Source: Taeniopygia guttata
Taxonomy: Eukaryota; Chordata; Aves; Passeriformes; Estrildidae
Direction: 5' to 3'
Assembly (NCBI RefSeq): GCF_048771995.1
Contig: NC_133032.1
Span: forward strand, 32,896,001 to 32,960,000
Length of the DNA: 64,000 nucleotides
Part shown: positions 24,701 to 39,700 of the stretch, piece by piece
Numbering within the stretch: position 1 is the stretch's first letter
How the letters are laid out: each line of letters opens with the position of its first letter
Translations under genes and position numbers: made by a program
The notes under the pieces: model-generated
Seen by the model: only the letters and a program-made list of their open reading frames with translations
What the model was told of the DNA's origin: nothing
Databases searched by the model: none

Positions 24701-27700
24701 AGTTGTTTAAAAATGTTGTTGAACGGGAAACTACAATTCCAGCTTTACAAACACCGTTAGTCCAGTCCAGCTACACTTCGGCACTTCTGGTGAAGTCAGT
24801 GGGGCTACTCTGGCTCAAAGCTGAGCATATGTAAGTGTTTCTTCTGAATGAAGTATTTTTGTAAGAACTTAATTATTATTATTGTTATTATTACAGTTAT
24901 TGTTATTATTATTACTACTGCAGAGAGCTAACTAGCCCTGGGTTTCTCTTCTTTCCTCCACAGAGATATGGATATGGTGGATGGGTACAGCTGGATCATC
25001 ACTGCAAGGTTTGGGCTGTTTGGTGCTCAGAGCTGATCTTGTGTCATCATCAGGAATAGAAACTCTCAGGAGATCTGTTGAGAAGCAAAATGGCAATAAG
25101 ATTGGCTCTGTCTTTGATACAGATTTCTCTAGAGGTCTACTCCTATCAGGCTAAGTCCTAATATACCTCAGCAAAACATTTTGCCTGAAAGATGAAACTC
25201 ACACTCCCTTGTATGAACCAGCATCCATTCTTCTTTATCATCTCATTTTAACCCTTGGAATGGATAACTCTGAGAAAATTTTTCCAAGAAGATAGGTCAG
25301 ACTAAAGCAGATTACATGCAGATTTGGGTTGAGTTAGATGCAGTCATCTGTATGAGAAGCTAACCCAAAAGGAACTAATATTTTAATAAACAAGAACAAG
25401 CCACCTGGGGAACCAGTGTGTGGATGGCACAGCTTTTGGGATACTTGGCAGCTGCAGGAAGGAGACAGGGATTGGACACATTTCTGGTGATTTTGTTACA
25501 GGTCTGATGCTAAAATTCTGTGCTAAAAATAGTTTGCAGAGGAACTTTGTGGCAAGTCAATAATGGCCTTACATGCTCCACTGAGAATTCCATCCGGCCT
25601 ACTTCTGTCTGGAAATTCTGCATGACAACAAGTGCATGGCAAAATAAAATCCTCTTCAGACATGTGGAACTGGGGATGTTAACTCCTATGATTTAAAGAA
25701 ACCCCAAAGGCCTCCCATTCCATTCTCTGAAGAAGCACCAGGGTCAAACTGGAAGAAAATAATCACGTGCATATTTTAAAAGTGCAATTCGGGATGTGAC
25801 TGAGTAGTTTAGTGAGGGGAGAATTTTAAATGTAGTTTGATGAACCAAATCAGCCTGCAGGACTTAATTTTTAAATGTATCTCTCTTAATTTCCACATAC
25901 ATTAATCAAAACAAATATTAGATAATTTTAAGATGGGATGGAGTAGAGAAGTGTAGAATAGAATGGAACAAGTCCATGTGATCTGTTCATATGTGATGAA
26001 GTGCTCGGTTCTAATCTGCATTTTTCTTACACCCCAAATATTTTTTTGTTTATTGGACAACCTGTATCAATGCACTAAGCTTTTCTTAATGTATTTGAGT
26101 GTATAGCTACAGTAAACCTTTCCATCAGGTTGGAAAACCAGTTTTGCAAGAACCTGAAGTATTACATCAGGGGATCAGGACCCTGTAGTTGTAAAATTTC
26201 AAGTAATTTTCACAACCTGTGATACAGCTAACAAGTAACTTGACAGGTTGCCAAGGCAGCACACTTAGATTTGCTGAGGATGGCTTTAAAATATTCATTA
26301 GGACAGTATATTTGTGAATGATGTATGAAGTTAGTAACAAATTCAAGGTTAAGGACAGTTTGAGTTCTCAGAAGTGGGGGACAGAACCCCCCTGGCTGAG
26401 CACACTAGTAGTAAATATTCAGATTTAACAAATCCTTTTCTTTAGAAAAATTGACAGGACCATAAATAAGACCAATTTTGTGAGGAAAAATAAAGTGGCC
26501 TTTGGAGAGAGAGAGAAATCCCTTTCTGGGAGGGCCCAAAGACTGCCTTGCCCTCAGCTCCTGTTTAGTGGGAAGGTGGAGGAATAGCTGCTGGGTTTTC
26601 TTGTGTGGCTTTCAGCTTTTCCCTGCAGATGGAGAGTGTTCTCTGCCCGGTACCTCTGCTGCATGACTGCACTGACCCACCCCACGTGCCCAGCACCAGG
26701 GGATCCTCTGACTTTCCATTTAGCCCTGCAGTAGATTAAAACAACCAAGAAATACTCAGGGCTTGCAGGTGTGGGTGAATTGTACCTCATCCCTTTGTGT
26801 GAGCAGAAATCCCGTTGTGTCTGTAGCAGCTGGTGGGCACCCCTAATTCTAACAGACAATTTGCTTAATGTGGTGGCACTTTCTCTCTTGGAACAATTCA
26901 CAAATCAACCAAATATGACATTTCAAAAGTTTCCATGCTGATAAAGGAACAGTATTAAATTTCATGACTGTGATAACATTTTGAACTTCCTGTGTCTGGA
27001 AATTGGTGGCATATGAGAAAGGTTTTGCACTAATTCAGGTCATGGGTTTATACTGTGTATAAGTTTTGTTTGAGATTTTTTTTCCAAATTCTTCAATATT
27101 TTTTTTCTTCCCAAGGAGAAAATGTAATCTGAAGACAACACAATAGGTCTCCTTTTGTCTCAGTATCACTGGTGATAAGAAATCACTGGACTGAAATTAA
27201 CTGTGTTGCACAATTATTTCTGTATTTACTGGAATCATTGTGATGCTATTGACTTTAAAAGAACACACACATACCCAAAGGGAAAATTTAGCACAGATTT
27301 AATTAGAGCATTGTTTTGAGGTCAAAATTTGGTCTGAGGATAAACTTGGATTAAGGTACCTGGTATCTTTTCCAAATAAATATAGAGTGATGTACCTTGC
27401 AAAAGGAAGGGAATTTTTTTATTATTCTGAAGAATTAAATCTGAACTACAGATTACTGTTTTATTCATATCTATTTTAAAAATAATTTCTGTTTAAAAAT
27501 ACCTACTGAATAGAAATAAAAGATCAAAATTTTGCCACTGAATTTCTGTAAGGAGCACAATATATCAAGAGACTATAAATTAGCAGGTCCTACTTTGTCA
27601 CATTTATAATATATGAAAATGTCATTTCACAGGGACAGGCAAAGATGATGAAGGATGGAAAGGTTTTTAGAGTTATTCAAGAGAACTGCTGGGATCCAGA

Positions 27701-30700
27701 AGTACGGATTAAAGAGATGGACCAGTCAGGTACCTCCACAAAGGAACTCAAATCATTGTGCTTCATTTAGAATAACAACTTCTCTGTCAGTCCATCTGAA
27801 AGTGTTCAACAATATAAAAAAAAAAGGTTTAGCATACTAATTACTTGGTTTAAATCTGTTGAAAGTAATTGGAAACTGATATTCATACTCAGAAGGAATC
27901 TGTACCCATAACTTTCCTCATTCTCAGAAATTTATTCCCCGCACTAGAACTTATTAATTTTGGTGGGATTTAAGATACCAAGGAACTCACTGACAAAAGT
28001 AAGGATGAGTGACCCTGGACTTGAAATGTCACCATACATTCCAGTTAAAACATGACTCACAAAGGAGGAGGAAGGCCTTTCATTTTTGTTCCAAATATTA
28101 ACAATTTTTTTTTTTTACACATAGGATTTATTGTATGTCTGTTTCCTTTTCTAATACCTTTTTTCTGTTTAGCCCTGTTGCGGCCTCATTCTGTGTTTTT
28201 ACTGTAGGACTCTGAGCCTAGAGAACTGGTACAATTACTTTGTCAGAAACGGTTTTCCTTATTTCGAAATTTACCCAGATGCCAAATTTACAAATTTATT
28301 TTCTATCGTGTTATATGTTAACCATTAAATAAGGTTGGTAAGATGGGAGGCTGAGGATGAGGGAAGGAATTTCTAGGCTGATAAATTATTTTTGCTAGTT
28401 CTTATTAACACTGTAAATCCAAGTTACTCTTGTTAGAGAAATATTATGTTACTAAAGATTATTTTTTCTTAGATTGAGGCCTGAAAAATTCTTATACCAA
28501 TTTCCCAGTAGACACAACCTGAATATCTTCAACTTTTCATAAGGAACAAACACCTGATTTGCTTAAAAGAGCAGATATTGTACAAGTAGCATCTTTATGA
28601 TTATTGCTTCCTCCTCTCAGGCCTTATCACCCTTGACAAGCAGATGAGAGAGGTTGTAGCAAGTGGAGAGTTGGTCTCTTCTCCAAGATGACAAATAATA
28701 AACAAGAAGAAACTGCCTGAAATTGCATCAGGGAAGGTTTAGATTGGATATTAGCAAAAATTTCTTCACTAGAAGTGTTGTCAAGCCCTAGAACAGCCCT
28801 GGTGTAGTCTCCATCCCTGGAGGGATTTAAAGGATGTGTAGATGTGGTGCTTGGGGACATGGTTCAGTGGTGGGCTTGGCAGAACTGGATTCATGGTTGG
28901 TATCAATGATCTTAGAGATATTTTCCAACCTAAATTACTTTGTGATTCTGTGTTAGGAGATAGCCTGGGTTATTTTTCCAAGGGAGGTTTAGTGCAACAC
29001 ATAACATAGGCTAGCTTGGGAACTCACCAGGTAGTGGGAAATTTATGTAAACACAATTTAGACAATTTTCATCTACTTCATTTTCACCCTGGAAAAGCAG
29101 TATTTGAAACTATAACCATTAAACATTTAATAGGAATGCCAGAAAGACTGCAAACTCTGAAATATGCTGCCTTGTCACAGAATCATAGAATCATGCCTTG
29201 ACTATACTGGAATATTTCTCTGAGTTAGCTCAGAGATTTTGGGGATTACCAAATCACTCAACTACACAGTGGATCATAAATAGCCTTTGGGCATCTTTCT
29301 CTTTCAGATATTTCCCTCAGCACTAATGGCAAGTTTCTAAAAAACAGTTCTGCCCCCTATATTTGTTGTAAACGGAGGGAAAACACAGGAGGATTTGTTT
29401 TCCAAATTTTTGCAGCAGCTCTCCAGAAAATAAAATGTATCATGAAAGCAGCATCACAAGATTCCTTCGTGGACTAAACAATGCTCGCTTGGTTAAAAAA
29501 TTATCTAAACCTGTATGTTACAGCACCATCTGGTGACTTGTGGCCTAAAAATGTCCCTTTTTATTACAGCACTCCAGACATACAGGCATTAGTCAATTAA
29601 TTATGTAGCGGGAGGGAAAAAGGCCTTAGTGTTTTTCATTCTTTCATCTTTCAGCTAATGATAAAGACTGTGGACCACATTTATTCCTTTTCAGTTTAGA
29701 AAGCTGTAACTACTTAGTTCAAAGACTGCTTTCTCTTACACAGGCTGAGATAGATCATACCCAAAATTTAACCTCCAAACATGGCATAATATTGGGACAA
29801 GGATACAAGGAGTCTCCCAGCTGAACAAAATTAAAATCAGTCACTTAAAAGTATTTTTTACTCTGAGGGATAACTTAGAGTTTGGTTGCTAAAAGGCTCT
29901 GTTTGTGCAATGCCCAAGAAATCTTGCCAATATTAAGAAATAGTCTCCAGTGGACCAAAGAGACTCAATTAGTTCTCCCAACCATATGTCCTAGGTTTAA
30001 TTGATGTGCATACTTCTGTCTTGATCCACTCAATAAAGCAAGCTATCCATGTAACTCAATAAAACACGCTGTAAAAGTAATTAATATCACAGTTCCGTGA
30101 CATAAATCATCACAATTTTTTTTGAGGAAATATATCAGTTCATCCTAACTTCCTTTCCTTGTTATTTTCTCCTTTGTAAAACCCTCTGAAGAGGGTAAAA
30201 AAGTAGAGGCTTTTCTGTGCTGATTCTTCTTCCTAAAGCTAATGTCTAGGAACAGTCAGCTTGGAAACCTTAAGGTTTATGTTAAATTTGCTCAGAAGTG
30301 TAAGAATGGATTGAAAGCAGATACAATGGTTATTTTTGAAAACATGGAGAATGTTCTCAACAGACTAATCAAGTGTCCATATTGGTGGATGATCTAACTT
30401 AGATATTTCAGTATTTATGTAATTTTGCAGACCTAATCCTTACCCCTAAACCATTGCTGCTTTATATAATATTAATCAGATCTTGTAGCAATCTGAGTCA
30501 GCTTCTTCTCTTGTTTCCTACTTAAACTTCTGTGGAGGAGGATAAATCATTTTAATCATTCAAATATTTTGGCAAGTCATTTAGAGTTCTCCTAGAGTTC
30601 ATTTCCCTGGAGTTTCTTTCTACCATCTTTTGTTCTAGTAGTTTTACTACTAACAACCAAGTTAAATTTTTTAAAGCATGACAAGATATGTGCAAAAATA

Positions 30701-33700
30701 TTAAAAACAAACCTAAAAAAGCACCAAAACAATTTTGCATGTAGCTATTTTGTGAAGTCCTAATTACACTTTATTGTTTATTTTGTTTGTCTGCCAGGTT
30801 TGTTGTTTTCACTCCTGTAACCTGTCACCCACAATATTATAATACAGATTTGTGTTTGAGTAGAAACAAAACAACATGGGCTTAATTCTTTTTATTTTTA
30901 ACATCAAAGTTACTTCTGAAAACAGGCAGATTTTTTTATATTTACAACCTCAGTAGTCCAGGCAAAAGATGAATGAAACCTATCACAATATGGCTTTAGG
31001 AACACTTAGGAAAACATTGTTTAACAACTATTGTTAATATAATGCTATTTATCTTTGGGCTAATTCATTTATTTATTTATTATATATGACAAATTCACCC
31101 CAAAGTAAACTTGAGTTATATTCTGTTGGTTTAATGTCAGTTTCATTCATGTGAGAGTAATACTAAATTGCTATTTTAATTGTTTGTACATGTGCATACT
31201 AACTCCTAAAATCAAAAACCCTAATTTCACAAATTAGCTAGTATGACTATGGTAGTGTTTTTTCTTTCTACTTAGCAAAAATATACAAATTCTAATAAAT
31301 TGATACACGATGAGTTTTATTGCCATGATCCTTAATTTTTTTAAAAATCATTTCTCTATGTCACTGTTAAATCAGTTTTGTTATCATTAAAGCTTTTACA
31401 TTCTGCCTCTCAAACCAAAGTACTTTCTTATTTGTAACATTTTATCAAAAACAGACAACAAAAAAGGAAGCACTAATATTTGCTTTTTCTTACTCAGGAG
31501 TCACCGTCCAAGTCCTGTCCACAGTCCCTGTAATGTTCAGCTACTGGGTAGGTTCCAACTCACATATTTTGTAATTCATAAGTAGCAACATTTTTAAAAT
31601 ACAAAAGCATCTTCCTACAAATTGAAGCAGTCACTAGAATTGCTCTGCTGAAAATGAAAAGGCAAGAAAGGAGTGCAGGTATGAGAAGATGTCTGCAGGA
31701 TGTGCTGGCATAGCTCCACACCAGAGCACACACAGAGAGAGAAGATAAAACAGCAACTGAATTTCTTCTGGGGGCCTTATGGGGCAGCTGGAAATTGAGA
31801 GAAAGCATCCAACATTAATCCATGGTTAGCAGGTAGACATATATGTACACATTCCATGAAAGCTAGACATCAATTAGTACTTTCTCAGGGGAAAAAAAAA
31901 TAGACATAAAGGATATATTTGTGGCCTTGTCCCACTTCCTTTTAAATGTGGCATGGGACTCATTAACCTGGAATGCTTTGAATCTTAAAATTCAGGAGCA
32001 AATTTAAGTTCCTATGTTCCTCACATGATGATCTTGAGTGCTTCAAAGAAATAAGATAAAGCACAGCAAAATGCTGTTCTAAATACATTCTGAATGTGAC
32101 TATTTAGCAATATGAATAGGTCAGGATGCTTATATGTAAATGGATTTGTGCATTTAGAATCAGTGTTAAGCCCACATATAAGAAATAGCACTGATATTCA
32201 GAATTTCTAGTTAGTAACATCTCTTCAAAATTTTATTTTTGTATCTAAGAGAATATTTTCCATTAAATATGTATTAGGGGAAAAAAAAAACCCAGAGATT
32301 GATTGCATGGATATTGCACTTCCTTATTAGAATCATGGATGCTATTTCCTTCTAAATGTTAGAGAAGTTTGCTCCAGCTTTCTCTGTAGAATTCGCATGT
32401 TCCAGCATCTCCCATTTCTTATTTTTATTTCTCCTGCTCCAGTAATAGGAGAGTAAATATTCATTGCTATGTATAAAAATTGTATACTGAGGTTTTTGCA
32501 TGGGGATAAAAAAAAACAGGGGACTGCTTTACACAAAAGACCAGGTACTTATGTGCATCAGCAACCTGGGCTTTATTACACTCATCCTGAGCAGTAAAGG
32601 CAACAGCAGTTGATAAAATATTCAAGAGAAAAAGCAGAACTGCACCCAGAGGTTTTAAAGTGAGGCAGAATTTAGCCCCACTGGTTTCCAGTTATTCAGA
32701 ACTGTAAAGCAAATTTGGATTCAAACCCTGCCAGTTGTTTGCAATGACATTTATCCAGTAACTTTCAAAGGTGATAACATTTGAGAACTATATTTAAATA
32801 TACTGCTATGCTTCCTATCTTACCAGGCCAAACCCCAGGATACTTTAGATCTTGCCCAGATATTAAATAATGACTTAGCTGCTACAGTAAAGAAGTACCC
32901 CAAGAGGTTTATTGGGCTGGGCACGTTACCTCTGCAAGCTCCAGAGCTGGCTGTGAAGGAAATGCATCGCTGTGTGAATGAACTTGGATTTCCTGGAGTG
33001 CAGATTGGATCTCATGTCAATGACTGGGACCTGAATGCCCCAGAGCTGTACCATGTTTATGCTGTGAGTAGCTGTTGCTTTCCTTCTTTGGGGGAATTCT
33101 GTGATATAGAAATCTGTCTAAAAATATCTTGAAGCACATTGAGTTGTCATTTCAGCCTTCTAATCTGCTTAGTGATCAGAGAGACTCAGCTTTAATTGTA
33201 CATCATAATTCTTTATAAGATATTATGGCAATGATACAACATATTCTGAAACATATTTTATAATAATGAATAACAAATTTTGTTGTATTATATGAGTTCT
33301 CACCGTGGATCTGCCTTCTTGATTTGTGAGGATAAGTGCAACATCAATAAAGCACTTCTGCACTGTTTGCATTTGAGTTCAAGTTACTGTATCCAGTCCT
33401 ACTGAAATAGCTGATAAACCCCCCTAAGATTATCAGAGATACCTATAGCACCAAAGTACCACACGGAACTATGTAAACAGGACCAAAGTTTCCAAACTGA
33501 ATGTACTGATTATCAAATTAATTAATAGATAGTATTTCTTAAATAGCCTGAGGTCCAGATAAGGGTGGTCATTTGTCTAAATTAGGGGTTTAATCAATGT
33601 CCATTCTGAATCTGTTTCTCAAGTTATTAGAGCTCTCAGCCTGGAATTGATCCACAGAGGTTGTTTTGCAGGATGCTCAATTTATTCAAAAACTCTGTTG

Positions 33701-36700
33701 GTGCAGCATCTGGACTACTTGTTTTTATGGCTATATCCAGTCAGATATCAACCTCTGCTCTTGGAGATACCCACATTTATGGAATCACAGCGTGGCTGAG
33801 GTTGGGAGGGGCCTCTGGGGTCACCTGGACCAACCCCCTGCTCTAGCAGGGCCACCTACAGCCAGATCCCAGGCTTTTAAATATCTCCAAGGATGGAAAC
33901 TCCACAATCCCTCTGGACAACCTGAAATTTCCTGATCTCCACTGAACCCTTTCTTCTAGGGGACAAACAGTCCCAATTCTCTCATCATTTCCTCACAGGA
34001 GAGATGAACTCTCTCCAGTAACTACATGTCTCTGCTGCTGAGATCCCTCTCTTGTTCTGGGATCTCTCTGTATACTGTACATCCTTCAGCTTATGTTTCA
34101 CACATATAGGAAAGTAACCCCTTTCATTTTTAGAAACATCTCTGGATAATACAGATTATGAAATTAAGCCATATTGGATAATGAACTTTGCCAAACTACC
34201 AGGCCAGTTATTGAATTGATATTTTTAGTTTACAAATGTAGATGGCAATTATTCTCCACAATCCAAAAGTTGCAGCTTTTATTTATGCATGTATGGGTAA
34301 ATAAACCCAAATTTTTCAAATGTGTGATAATCTCCTTAGCAACAAGAACATGTCCAGAAATACATCTGACAAAACGAGCTGTTAAATCCTGGTTAAGCAT
34401 ATGAATGACTCTGATGACTGTGTATTCAAATTTTAGCATACAGTTGAGTTACAGTCAGAGTCAGCATCCAACACTAGTCTTCTGTTTTCCTTTCCAATTA
34501 TGTCAGTAGTTTTGGAAAAATTACCATGCTTGAGTAGAGATGGATTATTGATCAGAATATAGCCAGATTTTGAACTCTGAGGAAGGATTAGGAATATTTT
34601 TAATTTTTTTTAAAACCAGGCAGAGGGCCAAAGGGGACAAATGGAGTGCAACTCAATGAAAATTTCTGAATGCAGCTGGAACAATGCTGCAAAACCATCT
34701 TCAAATTATTTGATAGGACAATATGGGAATTCATTCTCATATTGGAATTCATTACATATGTGTAATGAAGCCAAAAGAATGTTTTCTTGAACTGATGTTA
34801 TACTACAGGATGGCTGAAAAGCATAGCTGGAAAAAGCATTTTTATACTGCATTATTCTGAGAAACACTTGGTTCACCAAAGAGATGTTATCATCTATGCT
34901 TCCAGTTCTGTAGTCACAGGAAGAACTGTGAAACTGAGTGGAGACTTCAGAATATGGCTCAGAGGAGTAAATATAGCCAACAATATAGCTTATAGCTGTG
35001 GGCCTATTTTCATCACTAGTACTACTGCTCAGTACAGATTTGCAGGTCATTGAAAAGCCTGACTAAGATCTAAGATGCATTTTGCTATGATTAGTCAAGA
35101 TTCAGACTTTTTCTTTTTGCTGCAGGCTGCTGAGAAATTAAATTGCTGTCTCTTTGTGCATCCCTGGGACATGCCTACAGATGGGAGGATGTCCAAATAT
35201 TGGTTTCCCTGGCTAATAGGTAAGTATATATTTACTTTGCTTAACCTACATTTATGAACTGGATTATGTCCAGGAGATTGCTGCCAAGTAAAGTACAAGT
35301 ACGGAGAAAATTACATAATTTTTCTGTCAAACTTTCTTTTTTTTTTACATCTAATATTATGATTAAGTCTGTTGTGTAAACTCAGCAGTCATTTCTTTCT
35401 AAGCTTGTTTAGCTTTTCTTTTAAATACTTCAAATTAAAATTACTCAGACTAGCAACAGAATATAATATTCTCTTGCCCTAAATACAAGGAGCAGATAAC
35501 AAGGAAGAAGTGAATAATCTCAGAAACTGGCTCCTCAAAAATGACAGGAGTAAATGAAAAAATAAGCAAAACCAAACATTATTTCCTAGAATTTCTTGGG
35601 TTATTTCTTAGAAACAGGTTCATCAGAGAGGAAATAAATCTAACTTTACATCAGCTGTAGCTGAAACAAGATGTACTGTGAAAGTTGTCAGTAGGTATGG
35701 GATATTATCTGATTACTGTTTTTTCCCCCCCATTTGATAGGTAAATCATACCATTGAATAACAGGAGGAGGGTTATTGTGCTACCCAGAAATGTTTAGAC
35801 CTAATGCTGCCCTCATGTATTTTGTTCTGTGTTGGTTTGTTTTGCATGGCTTTGCACTGCCACCGGTTCTGAAAAACATACACAGCATACATATCATACA
35901 CATTATACTTGGAAAATCTTGCTGTCCCAGTCACCAGTGCATTATTTTGAAAATTTATCAGTTAGTCTTAATCAGATCAGGCTCAACAACACAGATTTAA
36001 TAAGAAAATAAAATTATTGCATTTACTTAACAAAGTGTAAATAGAATGTTTTCATACTAAGCCTAATAATGCTTTGCATCTGAGTGTATGGTAAAACATT
36101 AATAAAAATAACCTTTTGAGCTGGGTAGGTGTTTTTTCCCCCATAAATGAGGGGAACTCAGTTCCTGATTTCAAGCTGGATGTCTGAAGTTGGGTGTTTA
36201 AAATGGCATGATATTCTAAATATGTTGGGTGTGATCAGAAGCTGAGGTCTGCTGTAGGAATATAAATTCCTATTCTCTTCCTAACTGGGCATCCAGCTCA
36301 GCCAGGAGCAAAGAGAAAGACAGGTAAATTCTAAAGTGTAGGATCTGGCATCATATGGTAACCAAACCCCAAATCTGTGTTGGACTATCCACTAATGCAT
36401 CCACTCCACTTTCCACACAAACCCACAAGCAGAGGTGAGAAGACACCCTGGCATCTTCCAGACTTGTCTCTGAGCAAGGATAGTGGGAATCAGACCTGTA
36501 CAGGGTATCTCAGGACATACCCAACCCATCATCTGTCCTAGTGGTATGGAGCAAAAACTGGGCTTAGAATTCAGAACACTTTCACTTCCAGGCCTGTATC
36601 TTCATTTCAGTTAATTAGAGCTCAACTCTGTGTCCCTCCAGTAGAAATAATGCATGACCTTTGGCAGCTGCCCTGCAACTATTACTTTTTCAGTTGACTC

Positions 36701-39700
36701 AAGGCTAATGGAAGAAAATTTAAATAACATTTAAAAATCAAATAGGAATTTTAAAACATAAAGCTCTTATACAATTATGATGTTGTTCTTCTTAGGCATG
36801 CCAACAGAAACAACCGTGGCCATTTGCTCCATGATTATGGGAGGAATTTTTGAAAAATTCCCTAAGCTGAAAGTTTGCTTTGCACATGGAGGTGAGTAGT
36901 GTACCACATGAAACTCCTGTTCTTTGGCTGAGCATGGTACAGTTGTATTTTCTGGTATCTCACCTAATGGGGTCACCATGTGAAGCCTGCCACCAGCACT
37001 GTCACCCCACAGAAGACAGTCTGAAATATCAGCTGCTTTTATGATCACTCTCTAGCCTGCAGGGCTTGAACTGGTACAACAGTTAGGGGAAAACAAAAGG
37101 GAAGGGGAGGCAGCAGGTGGTTTAAGGAAAGGGAAGAGGAAGCAGCAGGAGGAATCTGGGCATCACAGTAGTGAAGAAGTGAGAAAAATGGAGAAAGAAG
37201 CTAATGAAGGTAAAGGAATAAAAAAACCACTGGTGCAAAGCTCTTTCTTTCTAAATAGCTGACAGGAGAACTTATGGATCTTTGATGATAAGGTGGCTTT
37301 CTCCCTTTTTTTCACATATTTTCAGATTATTGAAAGTTATTAAAAATTTCTTCTTGCAGGTGGAGCTTTTCCATACACAGTGGGTCGAATCTCCCATGGA
37401 TTCAACGTGCGCCCTGATTTGTGTGCCATGGATAATAAGGTGGATCCAAGAAAATACCTTGGCTCATTTTACACAGACAGTCTTGTCCACGACCATGGGG
37501 CACTAAGGCTGCTAACAAGTGTAATAGGAGAGGTGAGTTTTAGAGCTTCCAAAAGTGGGTGAGTAATTCCTCAGTTAATTTTCCAGAAAATGGCGAAAGG
37601 TGAAGAGAAGAAGAAATCAGGAAGAAGATAATGTCACCCAGTGAAATAAATTTATGGGCTTCTGCCATGTTAATAATGCTTGTACCATATGGATTTATTA
37701 AAATGGTGGGTTTAATCCAGGAAATCATGAACTTTCAACCTTAGCTCCATCCTTCTCTGAGCTTGTTCAGGATGGGACTTCAAGCAAAGAATACTTCCGT
37801 TTGGAATCTGGTTTTCTAATGGCTTAATTTTCAAATTCAAGTGCATGCTTGAAAAAATCAAATTGTATTTCCACCTGGGAAGTTATATGCAGAATAAAAA
37901 TCAGTAATAAAGAAAGCTTTTGTGAGTACCTCAGAGAGACAATTAAACATTATGGGTTTGCAGAAGTATTTTAGTTGTTTGTAAAGAAATCTTTGTAGTT
38001 TAGCAAACAATTTAAATGAGGTACAGCATGGGACAGAAAAATCTTAAAGCATTCAAATAATCCTTTCTCATTTAGTAAATGCTCAGAAAAAGTTTGAAGA
38101 TGGCATTCCTCATGCCAGCTTCCAATGGATCGCTGCAAATCAACAAGATACCTATCTTTGTGCCTTGATCTCTGCACCTCACAGTGTCTGCAGCCAGAGG
38201 CAGATACCTCCCAGATGTCAAATCAGAGATGCAAGCTCTGACAGGGATTTTCTTGTCTCAACAGCTGCAGTCCTGTTTTCTGTACATCAGTGTCTAGACT
38301 CACATGGTTGGTGTCAACAGGGCCTCCTGTATGACCAAAGTTCACAAACACCACTCAGCTGACTGGGGCTTTTTTCCACAAAAAAGAATCTGTTGATTTC
38401 CCATTTCTAATAGTCTGAACAGGTTACTGCAATAAATCTGCTCTAGAACTGGTACAGAAGTGACTTGGCTAGGCCAGGCAAAAATAGCAATGCAGCACTA
38501 TTGCTTTCTTTATTGCAGTACTCTGAGCTCAGGTATCACACTTTAAAATCTGAGGGTTTTCAGTTCATACTGCACCTGAGGTCTGTAGCTTTGTGACTGG
38601 AGTTCTGCCTGCAGCTCCCCTGCAGGACTTGTGCCTTTTAGGAAAACTTGGCATTTGAAGATTCATGGAAAATCCATGTGACAGCACAACTACAGCTTGA
38701 AACAATAGTAGGGAAACTTTTGTAACATGTATATCTTTGTACAATACAGTAACAGTAACACTGCAGCTCTAAGGAGTGGACACATTTTCTGGTTAAACCA
38801 CGCTGAACCAAAAATAGATTTATTGAAGGAGCCCCATAAAATGTGCAAAAAATATGCCATGGAACCTATTTGCATTAGAAACAAATAAGATAAAACCCAG
38901 GTCAATTTACTCAAAAAAAAAAAAAATCTGGAATAAGCTGTTAGTACTGGAAAGTTCTGATAACATCAGTGGGTGTTGACTAAGGTGGCATTTGCCATCT
39001 CTGTGCCAGAGATTAAGTTTAGGCACCAGATAGGTTACTAATAAAATTCTAGGGCTCCCGCCCAATACTGATTTCTTTTATTTTCTGTTGCCAACCTCTA
39101 AATAGCAAACAAATCATGGTCCACAGCCCAGTAGTTTTTGAGATGTATTATCTTTTGAATCTAACTGTATCTTAAAGCAAGTGGCTTTAAGGTGTTTTCT
39201 TACAATAGACGTTAAAAATTTTATTCTGTGTGATGTGCACATCTGTTCTACAAGGCACCCAAAGATTTATGGAGTAACAGTTCAACACTTGCCTCTGTTA
39301 CCTCCTTTTCTGAGAAATCTCCCCAAATCCAGACCATGTTCATTCTAAGTATATTTTCATTGTACATGCAGTTCTAGTACACAAGGATGAGTCTAGCTCT
39401 TGAATTTTAAATTGCCAGTGCAAGGAGAAAAGATCACTCACTTGTTTCTTTTTATCCATTTTAAAATGTTGGAAGGTGTTTTGCCATTGTTAGAAAGACT
39501 TTGGTAAATTAGCAGCTGTATGACTCAGGCTGGCTGAGACCACAGATTCTTTTTGTGATCTGAATCTGTTAAGCTGAACTGTAGATGTCAAGAGCAAAGC
39601 AGGAGGGAAAGTACAACAGGATGCGGAATCCATTGCTGAAGAATTGAAGTTTTGTTTCTGTCTGAACTTGTAGCACACAGGTCTTGGGGCACTTCTGCTT

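Larger units (their letters stand above)
21749..24963 (+). other. ACMSD: ACMSD intron 1
   Basis: GT-AG intron of 3215 bases. It contains a GTT-rich stretch near 22376-22410, a probable LTR fragment on the minus strand (23001-23372) and an ATT/GTT trinucleotide repeat (24872-24917) close to the acceptor. The rest appears unique and non-coding. Confidence 0.9.
27730..31497 (+). other. ACMSD: ACMSD intron 3
   Basis: GT-AG intron of 3768 bases. It holds the best-preserved CR1 copy of the window (28645-28952) and a 22-base CR1-terminus-like scrap near 29176-29197. The rest is AT-rich and appears unique. Confidence 0.85.
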
